Below, one piece after another: positions 1-8,916 of a stretch of DNA of 38,892 nucleotides. Within the stretch, counting starts at the first letter, position 1. Each line of letters opens with the position of its first letter. The stretch covers positions 1,455,257-1,494,148 of the forward strand of contig BFEA01000026.1 of NCBI GenBank assembly GCA_003427395.1, written 5' to 3'. A program made the position numbers and the translations under genes. The notes beneath the pieces are model-generated. The model was not told the origin of the DNA, made no database searches, and saw only the letters and a list, made by a program, of their open reading frames with translations. The stretch is from Chara braunii (Eukaryota > Streptophyta > Charophyceae > Charales > Characeae).

Positions 1-245
1 TTTTTTTTTCTTTCCAAAAAGACACCTCCACCAGTGTTAGTGCTGCTGATAAGAGCAGACACCACTAACACTTGGGGAGAGGCTCCGTCTATTGGTGGGG
101 AGCATCACCTGCTGGAAATCGGGTCCAACGTCCCATTTTTCAGAGAGAATGTCTGCAAATGTCTGAGAAAAAGTGAGAACAGTGACTGTGGGGCCTGGCA
201 ACATTGATTGCCCTGCAACCCAGGGGATTGACTGAGCAGGCCTGT
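1..245 (-). mobile_element. SINE-like repeat family A, copy 1
   Basis: Read on the minus strand, this copy ends in a poly(A) run (the T-run at 1..9, cut by the window edge). The family core lies at 81..134. In RNA sense it can form stem GCTGGA/TCCAGC (here with one G-U pair) around loop CCCGATT, then stem GCTCC/GGAGC around a loop containing CACCAATAGA. A third stem near the poly(A) pairs 33..42 with 63..72 (10 bp, perfect). About 60 bases beyond the core is a second conserved block, CATTGATTGCCC...GGATTGACTGAGC (to about 240), also present in the copies at 16484 and 21250. No coding frame and no clear pol III A/B boxes are seen, so 'SINE-like' rests on size, poly(A) end and dispersal. Confidence 0.6.
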
Positions 246-308
246 AGAGTGTCCAGTGGTGTAGTCCTTTGTGAGCTTGGAGAACCACCATTGGAAATAG
301 GTGGTATT

Positions 309-635
309 TCCTTACCACATCATGCACATGCCCCCGCAGGACTGGGTTTCCCTCCCTCCTTCCCCACCCTAATTACCTCTTCCCCCGGTTCACTCCAGCT
401 CCTTCAGGGACTTAACAATTTCCTTATCACATCACGCACATGCCCCCGCAGAACTACAGCTCCCCCTTCTCTACGCTGGTTACCCTTCCCTCCAGGTCAC
501 TCCAGCTCCCTCTGGGACAAGCACATGCCCCCGCAGAACTAGAGATCCCCCTCCCCCTACTGCCATGACTGATCTGACCCCAAAATCAGCCCGGCTTCCT
601 CTCCAGGGTAATACGCCGCACAAAACAAAACTCCC
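309..635. repeat. Tandem repeat family C, copy 1
   Basis: About three imperfect 100 to 115-bp units share GGTCACTCCAGCTCCCTC, a TTTCCTTACCACATCACGCA block and CACATGCCCCCGCAGAACT. The array closes with a unique block (CCATGACTGATCTGACCCCA at about 562, then CAGCCCGGCTTCC). The same units and the same closing block recur at 26815..27250 in the same orientation, so both are copies of one composite repeat. No coding role is supported. Confidence 0.7.
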
Positions 636-640
636 AAATC

Positions 641-735
641 CCTTTTTTTATTATTTTTATTTTATTTTATTTTAGAGGCTGCTCCATCTATTGGGGAGCG
701 ACACGTGCTGGAAACCGAGTCCAGCGTCCCATTTA
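641..735 (-). mobile_element. SINE-like family A, short copy 2
   Basis: A T-rich run (641..674, poly(A) in sense) is followed directly by the family core at 681..730. In sense, GCTGGA/TCCAGC and GCTCC/GGAGC stems are both intact. The third, poly(A)-proximal stem-loop of longer copies is absent, so this is a short variant. Confidence 0.55.
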
Positions 736-1420
736 AAATGACATGACTCACTGGGATTGTTATCTGTTGTTTCTGTGGCTGCGGCCCTATCTGTTAACTA
801 CCCAGGGCTCTAAATGTCCCATGGAGCTGCCAGTTACGCCCAACCCATCTAAGAGCCCTTTTTATGACTGACCCCAGCCCTGTTCGGCAGCCCCCCTGTT
901 GAGTGACTCCCTGTCCGGCCCTTCGCTCCCTTTGAGCCCTAAACCCTCGTTAAACCCTTATGTGGCCTTGAGCGCATGAAGATCTACCCTCGGTGGAGCA
1001 TGTTACAGCGTGTTACAGAGCAATGTCGAGCAGCGCAGCTGATTCTGCAGGGAGAGATTATGGCCTGGCAGCTACCTGACCAAGAGTGTGCTCGACTGCA
1101 AAGCAGATTAGATCATTCTAAGATGCTGGGTGCATTGCTGCAGACTGTATAGGGAGGGACCAAGCCCGAACAACTGCCTGACCGAGTGTGTGCTCAGCTA
1201 CTAAGCAGATTTGAGCGTTGTGAGGTTCGTGGTTGACTGTGCTGCCTTTTCTTGCTTTGTCCTTGACCCATAATCTGCGACCTTACCTACTTCCTTTCTG
1301 ACCCCAGAGCTACATTTATTTGTCCCATCTACCCCGATCCATCCCTCGGACATGTAGTTCTGAGTTGTATGGTCAGCAAGGGTCCCCCAGCCCCTGTACT
1401 GGGGGGGGCCGTGCTCACCA
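736..1420. other. Unassigned; ~110-bp imperfect duplication
   Basis: No convincing coding frame. Two degenerate copies of a block reading roughly CTGACCGAGTGTGTGCTC...AAGCAGATT lie at about 1064..1112 and 1160..1212. A degenerate telomere-like stretch (CCCTAAACCCTCGTTAAACCC) is at 938..957. The rest is unrecognised. Confidence 0.4.
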
Positions 1421-1423
1421 CAA

Positions 1424-1963
1424 TTACTGCACGGGTCCAGGCACAGGGCAGCCGAAGAGTCGTTGATGAGATATTGAGAAGCCATTGTAGCATTGTTGGT
1501 GTTGTCTATTGTCGCTGAAGGATGCTGATGTACTTGTGAAGTGAGCTGGCTGGCCACCCAGTGGGGAAGGTCCGGGGTCGGGACAGGGGGAGACTGAAGT
1601 GTGTAGCAGAGCAGGTAGGGGCGGGAGAGAGGGAGATAGCATGAGGGAAGGGGTCTTTGTCAGTGGGGGAGGTGGAGGAGACTGAGGAGGGGGGGGCGGA
1701 GTGCGGGGTGGGGGGGACATTGGGAGGGGAGGGGGCGGCGAAGGTGTATGGGGACGGAGGCCGGATGGGACCGGGGGAGGGGGTGTTGGGGTCGGGGGGG
1801 GCAAGTCAACCGGGAGGGGAGGAGGAGGTGAAGGGAGCAATGAAGGTGAGCCTGGCAGGAAAGGGGGGGGCCATGGCAAGGGGGAGCCGGATGGGCCAGC
1901 AGGGGGGGACCCAGCGTGTGGGATGTGATCCTGTCGCCTGGGGCTCAGGTTTCCTTCTGTCAT
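1424..1963 (-). other. Proline-rich open frame, doubtful
   Basis: A 179-codon frame with long Pro/Ser runs over a G-rich plus strand (1660..1910). Two plus-strand frames across the same DNA are open too, so much of the openness is compositional. It lies just downstream (in sense) of the LINE tail and could be LINE 3' flank or a decayed low-complexity exon. No domain is recognised. Confidence 0.15.
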
Positions 1964-2032
1964 TGCGCCTGTAATCCGATCTAGCAGTGGCGTAGGAAAG
2001 CATTCTGGTGGTCTACAAATCCAGCAGTGGTC

Positions 2033-2905
2033 CTATGCCATCCAGTTTTTCCACAATAGCTTTCCGTTTTCCTGTACCCCAGCCAGTTTTTGGTGCGGGT
2101 CGATCCAGTTTTCCACAAATGTCTCTACTAGTTTTTTCCTGGCCATCTGGTCTGGGGGCGTTGCTATATTCTCTGCCAGTTTTTTGCTGGCTTTCAACAT
2201 GTTTGCCCGGATGACCTCTGCTAGTTTGGCTTTAGCTTGGTGGAAACCGAAGGCGGCGTCTTGCCTTTCAGCTGAGCATCTCATTCTCCAAATCACCATG
2301 AGGAGAGCAAGCCTCATGTGCTTGAAGAGGTTTGTTTGAAAAGGTGACCACCCTGTCGGATAATCAACAGGTTTGCCTAGGAGGATAAGCGCAATATTCC
2401 ATTCAAAAGTTGATCCGGTTATGTCTTGCCACAATGCATCCCACCATTGCCACAACTGTACAGCCATCGGGCATGCCAGCAGGCAGTGCTCCAAATCGGC
2501 ATACCTGCGTTGTGCATTGGGGCCACAGTGGGAGCAAATAGGGGACATGATACCTGCTTGCTCTAGGTTGGACCTTGAAGTAACCTAGGCCGGTGTCGGA
2601 AGGCATCGGTGTGTGATCTTCCATTGCAACGCTCGGTGGGATGTCGGCATAATGTGTGCATAAGTGGCCCAATGGATACGATGCAGTTTCTTTTCGTCTA
2701 CTGGTGAGTCCCTTTTCCACCGGTTTTGGACGACTGGTGTAGAGATGTGCAGTGTGTGCGCCTGTTTGTAGCCTTGTCTTACCGAATACCGCCATTCGGT
2801 GTAGGAACTCTCCCTTGGGAGTGCACAGACTAGTGTAGCCATTTCATAGGCAAAGTATCCTATATCATCTGAGCCCACCAGGGCCACCACCCTCACCCTA
2901 GTCAA
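2033..2905 (-). pseudogene. LINE ORF2 C-terminal tail with zf-RVT-like zinc motif
   Basis: One frame runs from 2905 to 2033 with a single in-frame TAG at 2585..2587. Downstream of that stop is SPICSHCG...HCLLAC, a CxxC...HxxxxC arrangement followed by a Trp-rich helix (LWQWW). This matches the zinc-binding domain found after the RT of plant LINEs (zf-RVT). The frame ends in a natural-looking stop at 2033. In the parent element this domain would be part of the ORF2 protein, probably binding element RNA; here it is a relic. It is joined by frameshift to the RT fragment at 2937. Confidence 0.75.
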
Positions 2906-2936
2906 TCCTTCGACCGGGAGTGTGCAGTCCTGATCA

Positions 2937-3330
2937 CTATCCCTTTTTCAGCAGCGCCCACCTTGCCCCTGGCATGTCTGGTACATAAGCTTGCACTTGC
3001 GCCCCTTGAGCAATGCATTGACCTACCCTAAAGATAGTCATTGGTATGGAATTCCTGGCGCTTCGTAGGACCCAGTTCAGACTGCGGATTGATGGACCAT
3101 TTTTTAGGGTGATTTCCCACGTGGGTGGGATCGCCCTGTGGATTCGTTGGAAGATGAGGTGGTTCATGTGTGGCAGCAGGCGGTTTATCAGTGCCTTTGA
3201 AACCATTTTATAGGGGAGGGGGAGGAGCATGATTGGTTTGTAGTTCCTGATGTCCGCTTTATCCCATTTTTTGTAGAGCAGTGTGGTAACCCCTTGACTG
3301 ATTAGGCCCCCAAACGACCCCTCCTCCTGT
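2937..3330 (-). pseudogene. LINE reverse transcriptase fragment, palm deleted
   Basis: The frame contains ISQGVTTLLYKK...DIRNYKPIMLL...SKALINRLL, the fingers region of LINE RT (family pattern: KxxxxxxxxRPIsLl). Right after NRLLPHM the sequence passes to a segment resembling the post-RT region (IHRAIPPTWEITLKNG). No F/YxDD catalytic motif exists in any frame here, so the palm is deleted at about 3170..3180. The upstream end has been cut by the GTAC-rich insertion. Confidence 0.75.
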
Positions 3331-3344
3331 ACCGCCTGCACCGT

Positions 3345-3728
3345 TACGTTGCCACTTGTACGCACCCTCGTACGAGTACGGATTCGTACTCTTGTACTCG
3401 TACGCTACTCGTACGCTAGGGGCCCCGTACGAGTTTTTTTTTTTTTTTTTTTTTTTTTTAANCCGGTTTTTTTNTCCCCCCCCCCCCCTCAAATTCTATT
3501 AAGAATCTGAAGATGATGCTCAGCCAAATGTTGCTTGTTTTGTGTTTTTGCATCACATAGTTTTTTTTCGGATTTTTTTAATGACAATTGTTTTTTTTTT
3601 TTTTGCTTTTTCGTACGGGGGCGTACAAGACGTACAGGTTCCCGTACAGTTTCCCGTACAGATCCCGTACAGAAATAACCTGTATGTTTCGTACGGGAAG
3701 CCCCCGTACGTGTACTCTATGCAACATA
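3345..3728. mobile_element. GTAC-rich MITE-like insertion inside the LINE
   Basis: The LINE reading is interrupted by 384 bp flanked by a repeated GCCTGCAC (3334..3341 and 3729..3736). That duplication reaches 10 bases, GCCTGCACGT, if one extra C is allowed on the left. The ends are short inverted repeats, TACGTTGC and GCAACATA. About 17 GTAC tetramers fall in two subterminal arrays (3356..3432 and 3612..3711), mostly as CGTAC. The centre is poly(T) and an A/T-rich block with no ORF. The 8 to 10-bp duplication and subterminal repeats suggest a hAT- or Mutator-like non-autonomous element; the superfamily is not settled. Confidence 0.6.
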
Positions 3729-3736
3729 GCCTGCAC

Positions 3737-4129
3737 GTATCTGAGTATGCTATTTTGGAAGATGTCCCAGTACTGAGTCCGGAATTCCTTCCAGAATGAA
3801 TCAAAACCCGGTTTTTTTTCGTCATCCATGTCTGTAGGAGCCTCCAACAACTCGTCTGTGGTTAGTGGCTCCTCCAGCTGTTCCTTTTGATTGGATGACA
3901 ATATTGCTGGGAGGTGTCGGAGCCTTGATTGGCGACCTAGGGTCAACCGCTGCGCTCTCCAATGGCCTGATTCAGAGGTATATAGTTTTTTGTAGAACTG
4001 GGCCGCGTAGTCTACTATAGTATATGCATTGGTTGCATCCGGCTTAGAATGGTCGAAAGGGTGACGTAGTGAGGGGATAGTCGCTTGGCTCGCTCTCGCC
4101 TTGGCCTTTTTAAAGAAGGTTTTAGCCAT
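3737..4129 (-). pseudogene. LINE ORF2 linker and N-terminal RT region
   Basis: The frame reads DYAAQFYKKLYTSE...LEEPLTTDEL, then KPGFDSFWKEF and QYWDIF. This is the typical segment between the endonuclease and RT of L1-type elements, including the conserved 'kaPGpDGip.eFyk' stretch. It continues to RYVQA, where the GTAC-rich element interrupts it; the LINE resumes as VQA...EEGS at about 3335. It is joined by frameshift to the endonuclease at 4136. Confidence 0.75.
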
Positions 4130-4135
4130 TGTGCC

Positions 4136-5310
4136 CTATGTATCTTGTCGTTGCACTCTAGCCTGGATACGCCACGCCTCAGCCTGCGTGTCTAGATAGG
4201 ACTGCAGTTGTTCCCTGGTGGTCTGTAGCCTGTGATAGGACATGTCGTCCAGAGGGTCAATCAGGAGTTTAGTGTCCCAACTTTCCAGCTCGTTTAGCAG
4301 ACTATCTAAAATGGCTTTGCGTTGTCGTGCATAGTTGATTGAGAATTTTTTAACTCTCTCCCTCAATTGCGCTATACCTTCATTGAACCAATCCACCGTT
4401 GAGGCAATTTGATGTTGTGTCGATTCCCAATACCCCCAGAACTCATTTATCAGAGTTTTGCGGGCGGGAAGTTTGAGGAGCGAAGAGTTGAATTTGTAAA
4501 AAATGGGGCCTTTTTCTGTAGGGTAGTGAAAAGACAGGCCCATGACTATCCCTCGATGATCAAAAGATCTGCAGGCACTAAAAGGCATAATATCTGCCAC
4601 TGTTAGAGCCCCGAGCAGTTCTTCAAAGATAAAGAAAAGATCTATTCGTGAATCTGACATACCCGTCGCACCTCTCGATCTCACGCAGGTGTATGCTTGT
4701 TTGGTTGGGTGTAGCGTTCTGTAGGCGTCTTTCAAATGCAGAGAAGCCATGAGTTGTGCCAACATATCCACATCTGGGGCCCAACGATCTCGGACCCACT
4801 CTTGACTTTGTGTTGCAGATCGTCTGTCCAACATGGGGTCAGGTGTTATGTTGAGGTCTCCAGCCACCACCAGGGGTGTGTCAGTAGGTAGCTCCTGACT
4901 GAAGCGGTGGAGGAAATGTACCATGTCCAGCGGGTCATTCGGGCCGTAAATACTGACAATACCAATTTCTTTATCCCCCACCTTTGCCCTCACATATACC
5001 CAACGGCCTTCTTGTTGGTCAAACTCATGGGCGACGGGTGTCAATCGGGATGAGGGAGGAAACCAGATGGCTACTCCAGTCGAGGCACCTGATATCGCCG
5101 GAGCCGAGAAGGATGTATAGGGCCACACCCATTTCGTCTTTGCAGTGTGTTCCGGCGAGTGTGTGAGGTGTGGCCAGCATCCTCCAGATTGCATCCTTTT
5201 TTTCTTGTGATGCTTGTGCCAGTCCATTGAGGTTTATTGCCCGGATTTCTAAATCTGCACTGGGAACCTTCCGTTCCCAGTTCTGGGGGCGCCTGAAGGG
5301 GGGCGGGACA
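4136..5310 (-). pseudogene. LINE apurinic-like endonuclease domain
   Basis: The main frame (5227 to 4136, 363 codons) has GDLN at residues 123..126, SRIDLFFI at 193..200 and SFDH at 221..224. These are the conserved metal-binding and catalytic blocks of exonuclease III-like LINE endonucleases, which nick the target site. The domain start lies in another frame (RAINLNGL at about 5250), so a frameshift near 5130 separates it. The C-terminal part is a charged linker. As part of ORF2 this would nick target DNA to prime reverse transcription; the disrupted frame makes it inactive here. Confidence 0.8.
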
Positions 5311-5312
5311 TG

Positions 5313-5367
5313 TGGTGGAGGGGGGGGGGGGTGGGGGGGGGGGGGGGGGGGAGGGGGGGGTGGGTGA
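5313..5367. repeat. Poly(G) low-complexity run
   Basis: Near-continuous G on the plus strand, lying between the ORF1-like piece and the endonuclease of the LINE. Length in such runs is unreliable and may explain local frame breaks. Confidence 0.8.
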
Positions 5368-5455
5368 TAAATCGCGCAATCCGTTGTTTTGTTCATTTAT
5401 TGATCGTATGCTTCCCCATTCGTTGTACGGAGCTGCACTACTCCAGAGAGGCCCT

Positions 5456-5820
5456 TGCAGCCGACGCATCAGATTCTGAGTCCGAACTGGTGCCAGATTG
5501 TTCATCTTGTTGTTCACTGTCGCCTTGTCCTTCGTCAAGGAGGTCCATCACCCGGACCACTAGTGGTCCTAGTTTGTCCTTGTGATCAGGACCGTCACCG
5601 GCGGGTGTCACCATTGAGCTTGTTTTTTAACTTCTAAGCATTCCAACTGAGGTAAGAGATCCTTCCTTACTCTAGACCAGTGTATATCACCATACGGATC
5701 TAGACCAATATTGGCCTCGGCCTCGATGATCATTCGCTGAAGTTCTTTTTTTTTCTGGTTCCGTCTGCCCGCCTGATCTGAGAGAAAACGTCTAACGCAG
5801 GGCGTCGCCGCACGGGACAT
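5456..5820 (-). pseudogene. ORF1-like piece of the LINE, frameshifted
   Basis: Minus frame 5820..5608 encodes a basic segment (RRNQKKKELQRMII) and ends ...KKQAQW. In the next frame, from 5615, the sequence continues as an acidic, Ser/Gln-rich tail (SGTSSDSESDASAA) ending near 5456. The position upstream of the endonuclease suggests ORF1. The first residues of the upstream frame come from the arm of a long inverted repeat (5804..5847), so the apparent start is not trustworthy. No known ORF1 fold is recognised. Confidence 0.4.
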
Positions 5821-5962
5821 GAAACGAAAAACGAAACGAGTGCATCTTCCTGCAGAAAATGACCAGGTTCATCGGTTTGCTATAAATAGTAAGAGTGTAT
5901 GTTGCCACCTTTCGTGGGCAGATGCACTCGTTTCGTTTTCGTTTCGTGTGCCGTGCGGCGAG
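5804..5962. repeat. Long hairpin: ~44-bp inverted repeat, 72-bp loop
   Basis: Arm 5804..5847 and arm 5920..5962 are near-perfect reverse complements; the shared core is GATGCACTCGTTTCGTTT. Only about three substitutions and one single-base gap separate the arms. The loop (5848..5919) holds a TATAAATA stretch at 5881..5888. It could be a foldback MITE, a palindromic LINE edge or a small-RNA-producing hairpin; sequence alone does not decide. Confidence 0.75.
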
Positions 5963-6054
5963 ACCCGCAGACTGGAGGATACCAAACCAGTGTCAACCCA
6001 CTGCTCTGACACTTTTTTTTTGGCTAACTAAAAGCCAAGGCAGTCTGGTCCTAA

Positions 6055-6092
6055 GGGACGTTGGACCTGGTTTCCAGCAGGCAGTGCTTGGG
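6055..6092 (+). mobile_element. Family A relic
   Basis: GGGACGTTGGACCTGGTTTCCAGCAGG matches the 5' half of the family A core in sense orientation; the rest is too diverged to follow. A matching second-block remnant (CCAGAGGATTGACTG) is at 6409..6423. Confidence 0.4.
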
Positions 6093-6128
6093 TTCAGTGT
6101 CCCTTAAGAGCAGATTAAGTTCATGTTT

Positions 6129-6310
6129 AAACCACCAGTATTTCCGAGGCACTTTTTCCCAGAGCTCGAAATGCCCTGCGTGCCAAAATGAAAAACAAAG
6201 CGGCGCCGGTCTCCTTTTGAATGGTGCCGCCAGCTATATTGCTCCGGTAGCCGACCCCCACAACTTGCGACAGCATGCCAGCCAGGACTTAGAAAAACTG
6301 GCTGGTGGTT
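6129..6310. mobile_element. MITE family P, diverged copy 1
   Basis: The left end AACCACCAGTATTT and right end CTGGCTGGTGGTT are imperfect inverted repeats matching the family P termini (perfect at 20344 and 24416). The interior is GC-rich with CCCTGCGTGCCAA, as in other copies. Non-coding. Confidence 0.5.
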
Positions 6311-6423
6311 CAAGTGGGGGGAAGGTCAGTGTTGATTGTCCTGGAAAATTAGGGGATTGATTACAAAAAATTGTCGCAAGACATATTAACTGGTTACTCT
6401 AGGAAGGGCCAGAGGATTGACTG

Positions 6424-6994
6424 CCAACCTTTTTCCCCCGAATACAGCATACGGTCATTTTTTTTTAATTTTTTTTTAATTTTTATTTTTAACTCCCAAG
6501 CGCATCATTCATTAGATATTCAATGAAGTCGAACAGAAGTAGGAGCAAAGAGCCATAGCCATGAAGCTCTATCTATGAGAACTCTCTCACAGATGTACAG
6601 CACGCCGTAAGGCAACCACCAAGAAGAAGAATCCTGCCCTTGTTCACTCCAAGTAGAACCATCCTCCCTTGTTCACTCTGAATACAATGCACCCTCATCA
6701 TGAATGTACACAAGCTATCATTCTGGTTGAATACTGGCCGTCTATCACGAAGAGGGAAGCACTTATCAGGCCGCTGAGGGCTACGAATCCTATGATAATC
6801 ACAGCCATTCACTCACTAGAGAGAGAGGAGGGCATGCACTGCAGGGTGGGCCTCAAGCAAACGCCTGCCAGAAGACATCCAGCCACTTGGGCACGGGCCA
6901 AAACACGTTGCAGAGCCTTTGATAGCTGTATTTAGACTGAAAGGTACCTCAAATACAGCTATAATGACCATACGTTCTATGCGGGGGAAGAAGG
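6424..6994. mobile_element. TA-flanked palindromic MITE (family M), copy 1, split
   Basis: The left terminus (6424..6459, TTTTTCCCCCGAATACAGCAT then ACGGTCATT) pairs with the right terminus (about 6962..6994, ending CGGGGGAAGAAGG, followed by TA). The inner palindrome GATAGCTGTATTT...AAATACAGCTATAAT survives only at 6919..6966, so the left half has been separated by an insertion at 6460..6918. Intact 105 to 107-bp copies are at 20136 and 26474. Confidence 0.65.
6460..6918 (-). mobile_element. Insertion into MITE M copy 1, retroposon-like
   Basis: About 460 bp between the two halves of the MITE. It begins with a T-rich run (6457..6492), as expected of a minus-strand poly(A) retroposon. No family is recognised, no coding frame is convincing and no target duplication is visible. 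Confidence 0.35.
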
Positions 6995-7033
6995 TAGTTA
7001 TGCCGTTCAGGTCAGTTAGCTGGTAACAGGTGG

Positions 7034-7060
7034 TGCTTTCTTTCAACTTGAAAGAAAGCA
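7034..7060. repeat. 27-bp perfect palindrome
   Basis: Arms TGCTTTCTTTCAA and TTGAAAGAAAGCA are perfect reverse complements around a single C. It could cruciform or bind a dimeric factor; no context supports a function. Confidence 0.8.
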
Positions 7061-7187
7061 GTCTCCAAATACCTTTTCTTTAAATTCCCTTCTTTGTGGA
7101 CAAAGACATGAACGCGAACACCCGTTTCAAGGGGAGGTGTACCACAGCCTGGTACAAGCATCTCCTACTAGCGGGTGCCTGTGTTAT

Positions 7188-7234
7188 GGCTCCAATCTAT
7201 TGGTGGGGAGATGCACCTGCTTGAAAATGGGTCC
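7188..7234 (-). mobile_element. Family A, partial copy 3
   Basis: GGCTCCAATCTATTGGTGGG, then GAGATGCACCTGCTTGAAAATGGGTCC, match the core with a few substitutions. No poly(A) end is visible. Confidence 0.5.
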
Positions 7235-7402
7235 TGTGTGCATCTCAGATGAGCATGAACTGTTGAATGACCGGTGGGGATTCCTGAAATCCTAGATCAT
7301 CCGAAAGCGAAACTATAATTACTCTAGTAAATACTACCGTCTCTTCTAGACTGAGCACCTGCGAAGGGTGCAAGATGTGGAGCAGATCTTTATTTTGTTC
7401 AG

Positions 7403-7535
7403 AAACCACCACTACCTTAGCCAGTGTTGGGGAAAAACTCGGTGCTCAGTGAAATTCTGGATCAAGGTTCGACAAAACTCGGTGCGCAGTGAAATTCGGG
7501 GGCGGTAAAAACAGGATAGGAGGTAGTGGTGGTTT
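7403..7535. mobile_element. Short inverted-repeat element beside the Ty3 insertion
   Basis: Perfect 14-bp inverted repeats, AAACCACCACTACC (7403..7416) and its complement (7522..7535), flank 105 bp. Inside are two direct copies of AACTCGGTGC(T/G)CAGTGAAATT 40 bp apart. The termini resemble those of MITE family P. The Ty3 element starts 10 bp further right. Confidence 0.5.
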
Positions 7536-7540
7536 TAAAA

Positions 7541-7544
7541 GGGC
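7541..7544. repeat. Target-site duplication of Ty3 element 1 (left)
   Basis: GGGC directly precedes the left LTR; the same GGGC follows the right LTR at 16303..16306. A 4-bp match is the best visible and is within the range for Ty3/gypsy integration. Confidence 0.7.
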
Positions 7545-8506
7545 TGCAATCAGACTCACTTTCTTCTTTGCTTCGCATATTACATGCAAACAGATGGCAA
7601 CTCACACTGGCGCCAAGCGCCCACTCAAAGCACAGAGATATGGACGTCAAGAACACAGTCCAGATGTAAACTGACTTCCACAGGCTATGGCGCATCAGCG
7701 CCTGTACATCCCAACTCTCCTCACTGTGTCCAACGCCACTGTTCGCACATACTCAACTCTGGATCGCCCTGAATACCCCACACACATTCACTGTATCACA
7801 CACTCGTACACACACACTAACTTCTAACACTAGCTATGGCGGCTATGGCCGCCAGCTACTACTACTATAGTACACTGACTCCTTCTAGCCCACTTCGACC
7901 TCGGGCATCTGCAGACCACCTCGCACAAGATGCTCGGGCAGCACTTCCGCATGGCTCACACAGGAATGAATGAATGGCTGGGCGCTGCCTCTTGATTTAT
8001 ACTTCTGTAAGTCGTTGGTCTGCCCTTTACCACCGGGCCCATGGTGCACACAGTCCCTCATGGTACTTGCTGACTGTGCAAAGTGAGACTGGGACTGGGG
8101 ACCGCCGACTAAGCGAAGTTGGACTCACCACTTGCCCACTTGCCCACTTGCCTCTGACTAATCGTGGAACTCTTGAAAGGCCACTTCCGGACCTTCTGGA
8201 AGCTTGTGGACTTGGCCTTTCGGGACTGTAGCAGCTACGACCTTGACCTTTCAGGACTGTAGCAGCGACGACCTTGACCTTTCAGAAATGCTACAACTAC
8301 GACCTCTACACAGCTATGACCCCTACTCAACAGACCTACAGATCGAATCCCTACAACTACACAGACCTACGACAGGCAACAGCCAACTACCAAAACGCAG
8401 GTCGCGGGTTCAAACACTCCGGGGTCAACTCAATACTGTACATGGTAAGGTAAGGTCTGGGGATCGAACTCGCATCTGTGACTGCAAAAAGGTGAAAACC
8501 GTTTCA
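7545..8506 (-). repeat. 3' LTR of Ty3 element 1
   Basis: Starts TGCAATCAGACTCAC and ends GGTGAAAACCGTTTCA on the plus strand; it aligns along its whole length with 15350..16302. It has an extra CTTGCCCACTTG unit and lacks an 8-bp insertion seen in the other LTR. Apparent ORFs here are chance frames. Confidence 0.95.
7994..8001 (-). promoter_or_regulatory. TATA-like box in the 3' LTR
   Basis: TATAAATC on the minus strand, the element's sense. The same box is at 15796..15803 in the 5' LTR. It is the best candidate core promoter, inferred from motif and position within the LTR. Confidence 0.45.
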
Positions 8507-8514
8507 CTCCCGCC
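8507..8514 (-). promoter_or_regulatory. Candidate polypurine tract of Ty3 element 1
   Basis: Sense-strand GGCGGGAG abuts the 3' LTR, the expected place for the plus-strand primer. It is short, so this is a positional call. Confidence 0.45.
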
Positions 8515-8544
8515 GGCCTAAATTCAAGGTCCTCCAAGAACACT

Positions 8545-8916
8545 TCAGTCTAAGACAAGACCTTTTGCTTTCTTATCTCCTTCGTATGCTCGGACTACTT
8601 CGGGAGTTGTCTCTAGAAGTTCTGTTCGTGTAAACCAGCGGTCGTCCTCTGGTTCCTGAAAAGTGAACCTGACCTTATATTGTTTCTGTGGACGACCCCT
8701 ACCTCCTGTTCTGAAAACATCTTCACCCATGATGCCGTCAATGTCGTACTTCCCGTCCATGTCCGGAGGGATCATGGGTCTCCGTGATGGAAACTGTTGA
8801 CTGGTGATGCAGGGCAACAACTTTGACGCATGAAATATTGGGTAGGTGTGGAGGTGTGCTGGGATTTCGATGGTGTAGGACGGTCCATCTTCTCCGCCCT
8901 TGACTTCTAAGACTGG
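8545..8916 (-). pseudogene. Integrase C-terminus with chromodomain-like tail
   Basis: This continues the integrase frame after a TGA at 8917..8919. It contains VLEVKG...DGPSYTIEIPA, then a tail reading KYDIDGIMGEDVF...KQYKVRF...RWFTRTELLE. The spacing of aromatic and hydrophobic residues resembles a divergent chromodomain (family pattern 'yeVekIl..r...yLVkWkGy....tWe'). In chromoviruses this domain steers integration to chromatin marks. The frame ends 39 bp before the 3' LTR, so the C-terminus is intact. Confidence 0.6.

Larger units (their letters stand above)
2033..5820 (-). mobile_element. Degraded non-LTR retrotransposon (LINE)
   Basis: In minus-strand order the pieces are ORF1-like (5820 to 5460), AP-endonuclease (about 5310 to 4136), the linker and N-terminal RT region (4129 to 3737), a separate inserted element (3728 to 3345), the RT fragment (3330 to 2937) and a C-terminal zinc-binding tail (2905 to 2033). 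This is the order of an L1-type plant LINE ORF2. Frameshifts, a TAG at 2585..2587 and loss of the RT palm make it non-autonomous. I could not place the true 5' end, poly(A) or target duplication. G-runs (5313..5367) and an N (3462) near 3470 may hide sequencing errors. Confidence 0.85.

Noticed and set aside
1657-1974. Gly/Glu-rich plus-strand frames opposite the proline-rich frame
   Set aside because: G-run composition opens several frames at once; no evidence of coding.
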